A stretch of 32,089 bases of DNA from an uncultured Clostridia bacterium (GTDB taxonomy: Bacteria > Bacillota > Clostridia > Christensenellales > Borkfalkiaceae), in assembly GCA_944354535.1 (NCBI GenBank), contig CALVPY010000025.1, forward strand, positions 1 through 32,089, in the 5' to 3' direction. This document shows positions 32,018 through 32,089 of the stretch, in pieces (the stretch's first letter is position 1; the number at the start of each line of letters is the position of its first letter). The notes beneath the pieces are model-generated. The model was given only the letters and a program-made list of their open reading frames with translations, was not told where the DNA came from and searched no databases. The position numbers and the translations under genes were made by a program.

Positions 32018-32089
32018 TGAGCCCCAAAGTTTGGACAAAAATTTAATCAAATAGTTTGGCAATGAGTTCGGTACCCAACCGGACTCATT
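32018..32089. mobile_element. Possible end of an IS3-type insertion sequence (cut by the window edge)
   Basis: TGAGCCCCAAAGTTTGGACA (32018-32037) resembles terminal inverted repeats of IS3-family elements by memory, and a hairpin AATGAGT-CGGT-ACCG-ACTCATT (32061-32089) follows. No transposase is in the window, so this is a weak call. Confidence 0.3.

Overview
The window looks like the chromosome of an anaerobic, endospore-forming member of the Clostridia (Firmicutes/Bacillota). The evidence is a yabP-yabQ-divIC cluster with a sigma-E-type promoter, a rubrerythrin, an Fe-S serine dehydratase, DUF4364 and TIGR03905/TSCPD proteins, a Crh-like HPr protein without the phospho-histidine, an ApbE/NusG-domain-II pair, and a BspA-like LRR lipoprotein. 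The DNA is GC-rich and strongly biased at third codon positions, which creates very long false antisense ORFs. Genus cannot be told from the sequence; a Christensenellales-like gut lineage is only a guess.

Layout: (1) 1-906: a tRNA-Lys followed by an array of ~100-bp structured repeats, each beginning with a copy of the tRNA 3' end. (2) 907-7876: metabolic and hypothetical genes (HAD phosphatase, a divergent purH, serine dehydratase, DUF4364/TSCPD operon, Crh-like HPr, a Nudix hydrolase, and a small membrane protein behind a sigma-E-like promoter). (3) 8128-11861: ECF S-component overlapping coaX, then hom and a RimK-type ligase. (4) 11981-13242 (minus): proC-rnhA. (5) 13325-13720: tRNA-Trp with a second array of tRNA-tail repeats. 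(6) 13952-16981: a VTT membrane protein and typA. (7) 17081-19842: yabP-yabQ-divIC-ppx-M50-like protease in one overlapping run. (8) 19962-22427: a leaderless XRE regulator, a low-molecular-weight phosphatase, and an EamA transporter whose ORF continues in frame into rubrerythrin. (9) 22483-25299: aroA diverging from a YgjP metallopeptidase gene and tyrA. (10) 25366-30420: DUF1934-MBL-rho-ROK-apbE-NusG II, probably one operon. (11) 30480-32089: a BspA-like LRR lipoprotein with a structured, attenuator-like leader, then what may be an IS end at the window edge.

The genes mostly serve amino-acid (hom, proC, aroA, tyrA, sdaA), cofactor (coaX, apbE), purine and envelope or sporulation functions. 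The most unusual items are: the two tRNA-tail repeat arrays, in which the units look like the 3' part of the tRNA with the T-loop replaced by a structured insert; a Rho homologue lacking the Walker A lysines and the catalytic glutamate; the leader RNA upstream of the LRR lipoprotein; the stop-less EamA-rubrerythrin junction; and several genes whose predicted transcription start falls on the start codon.
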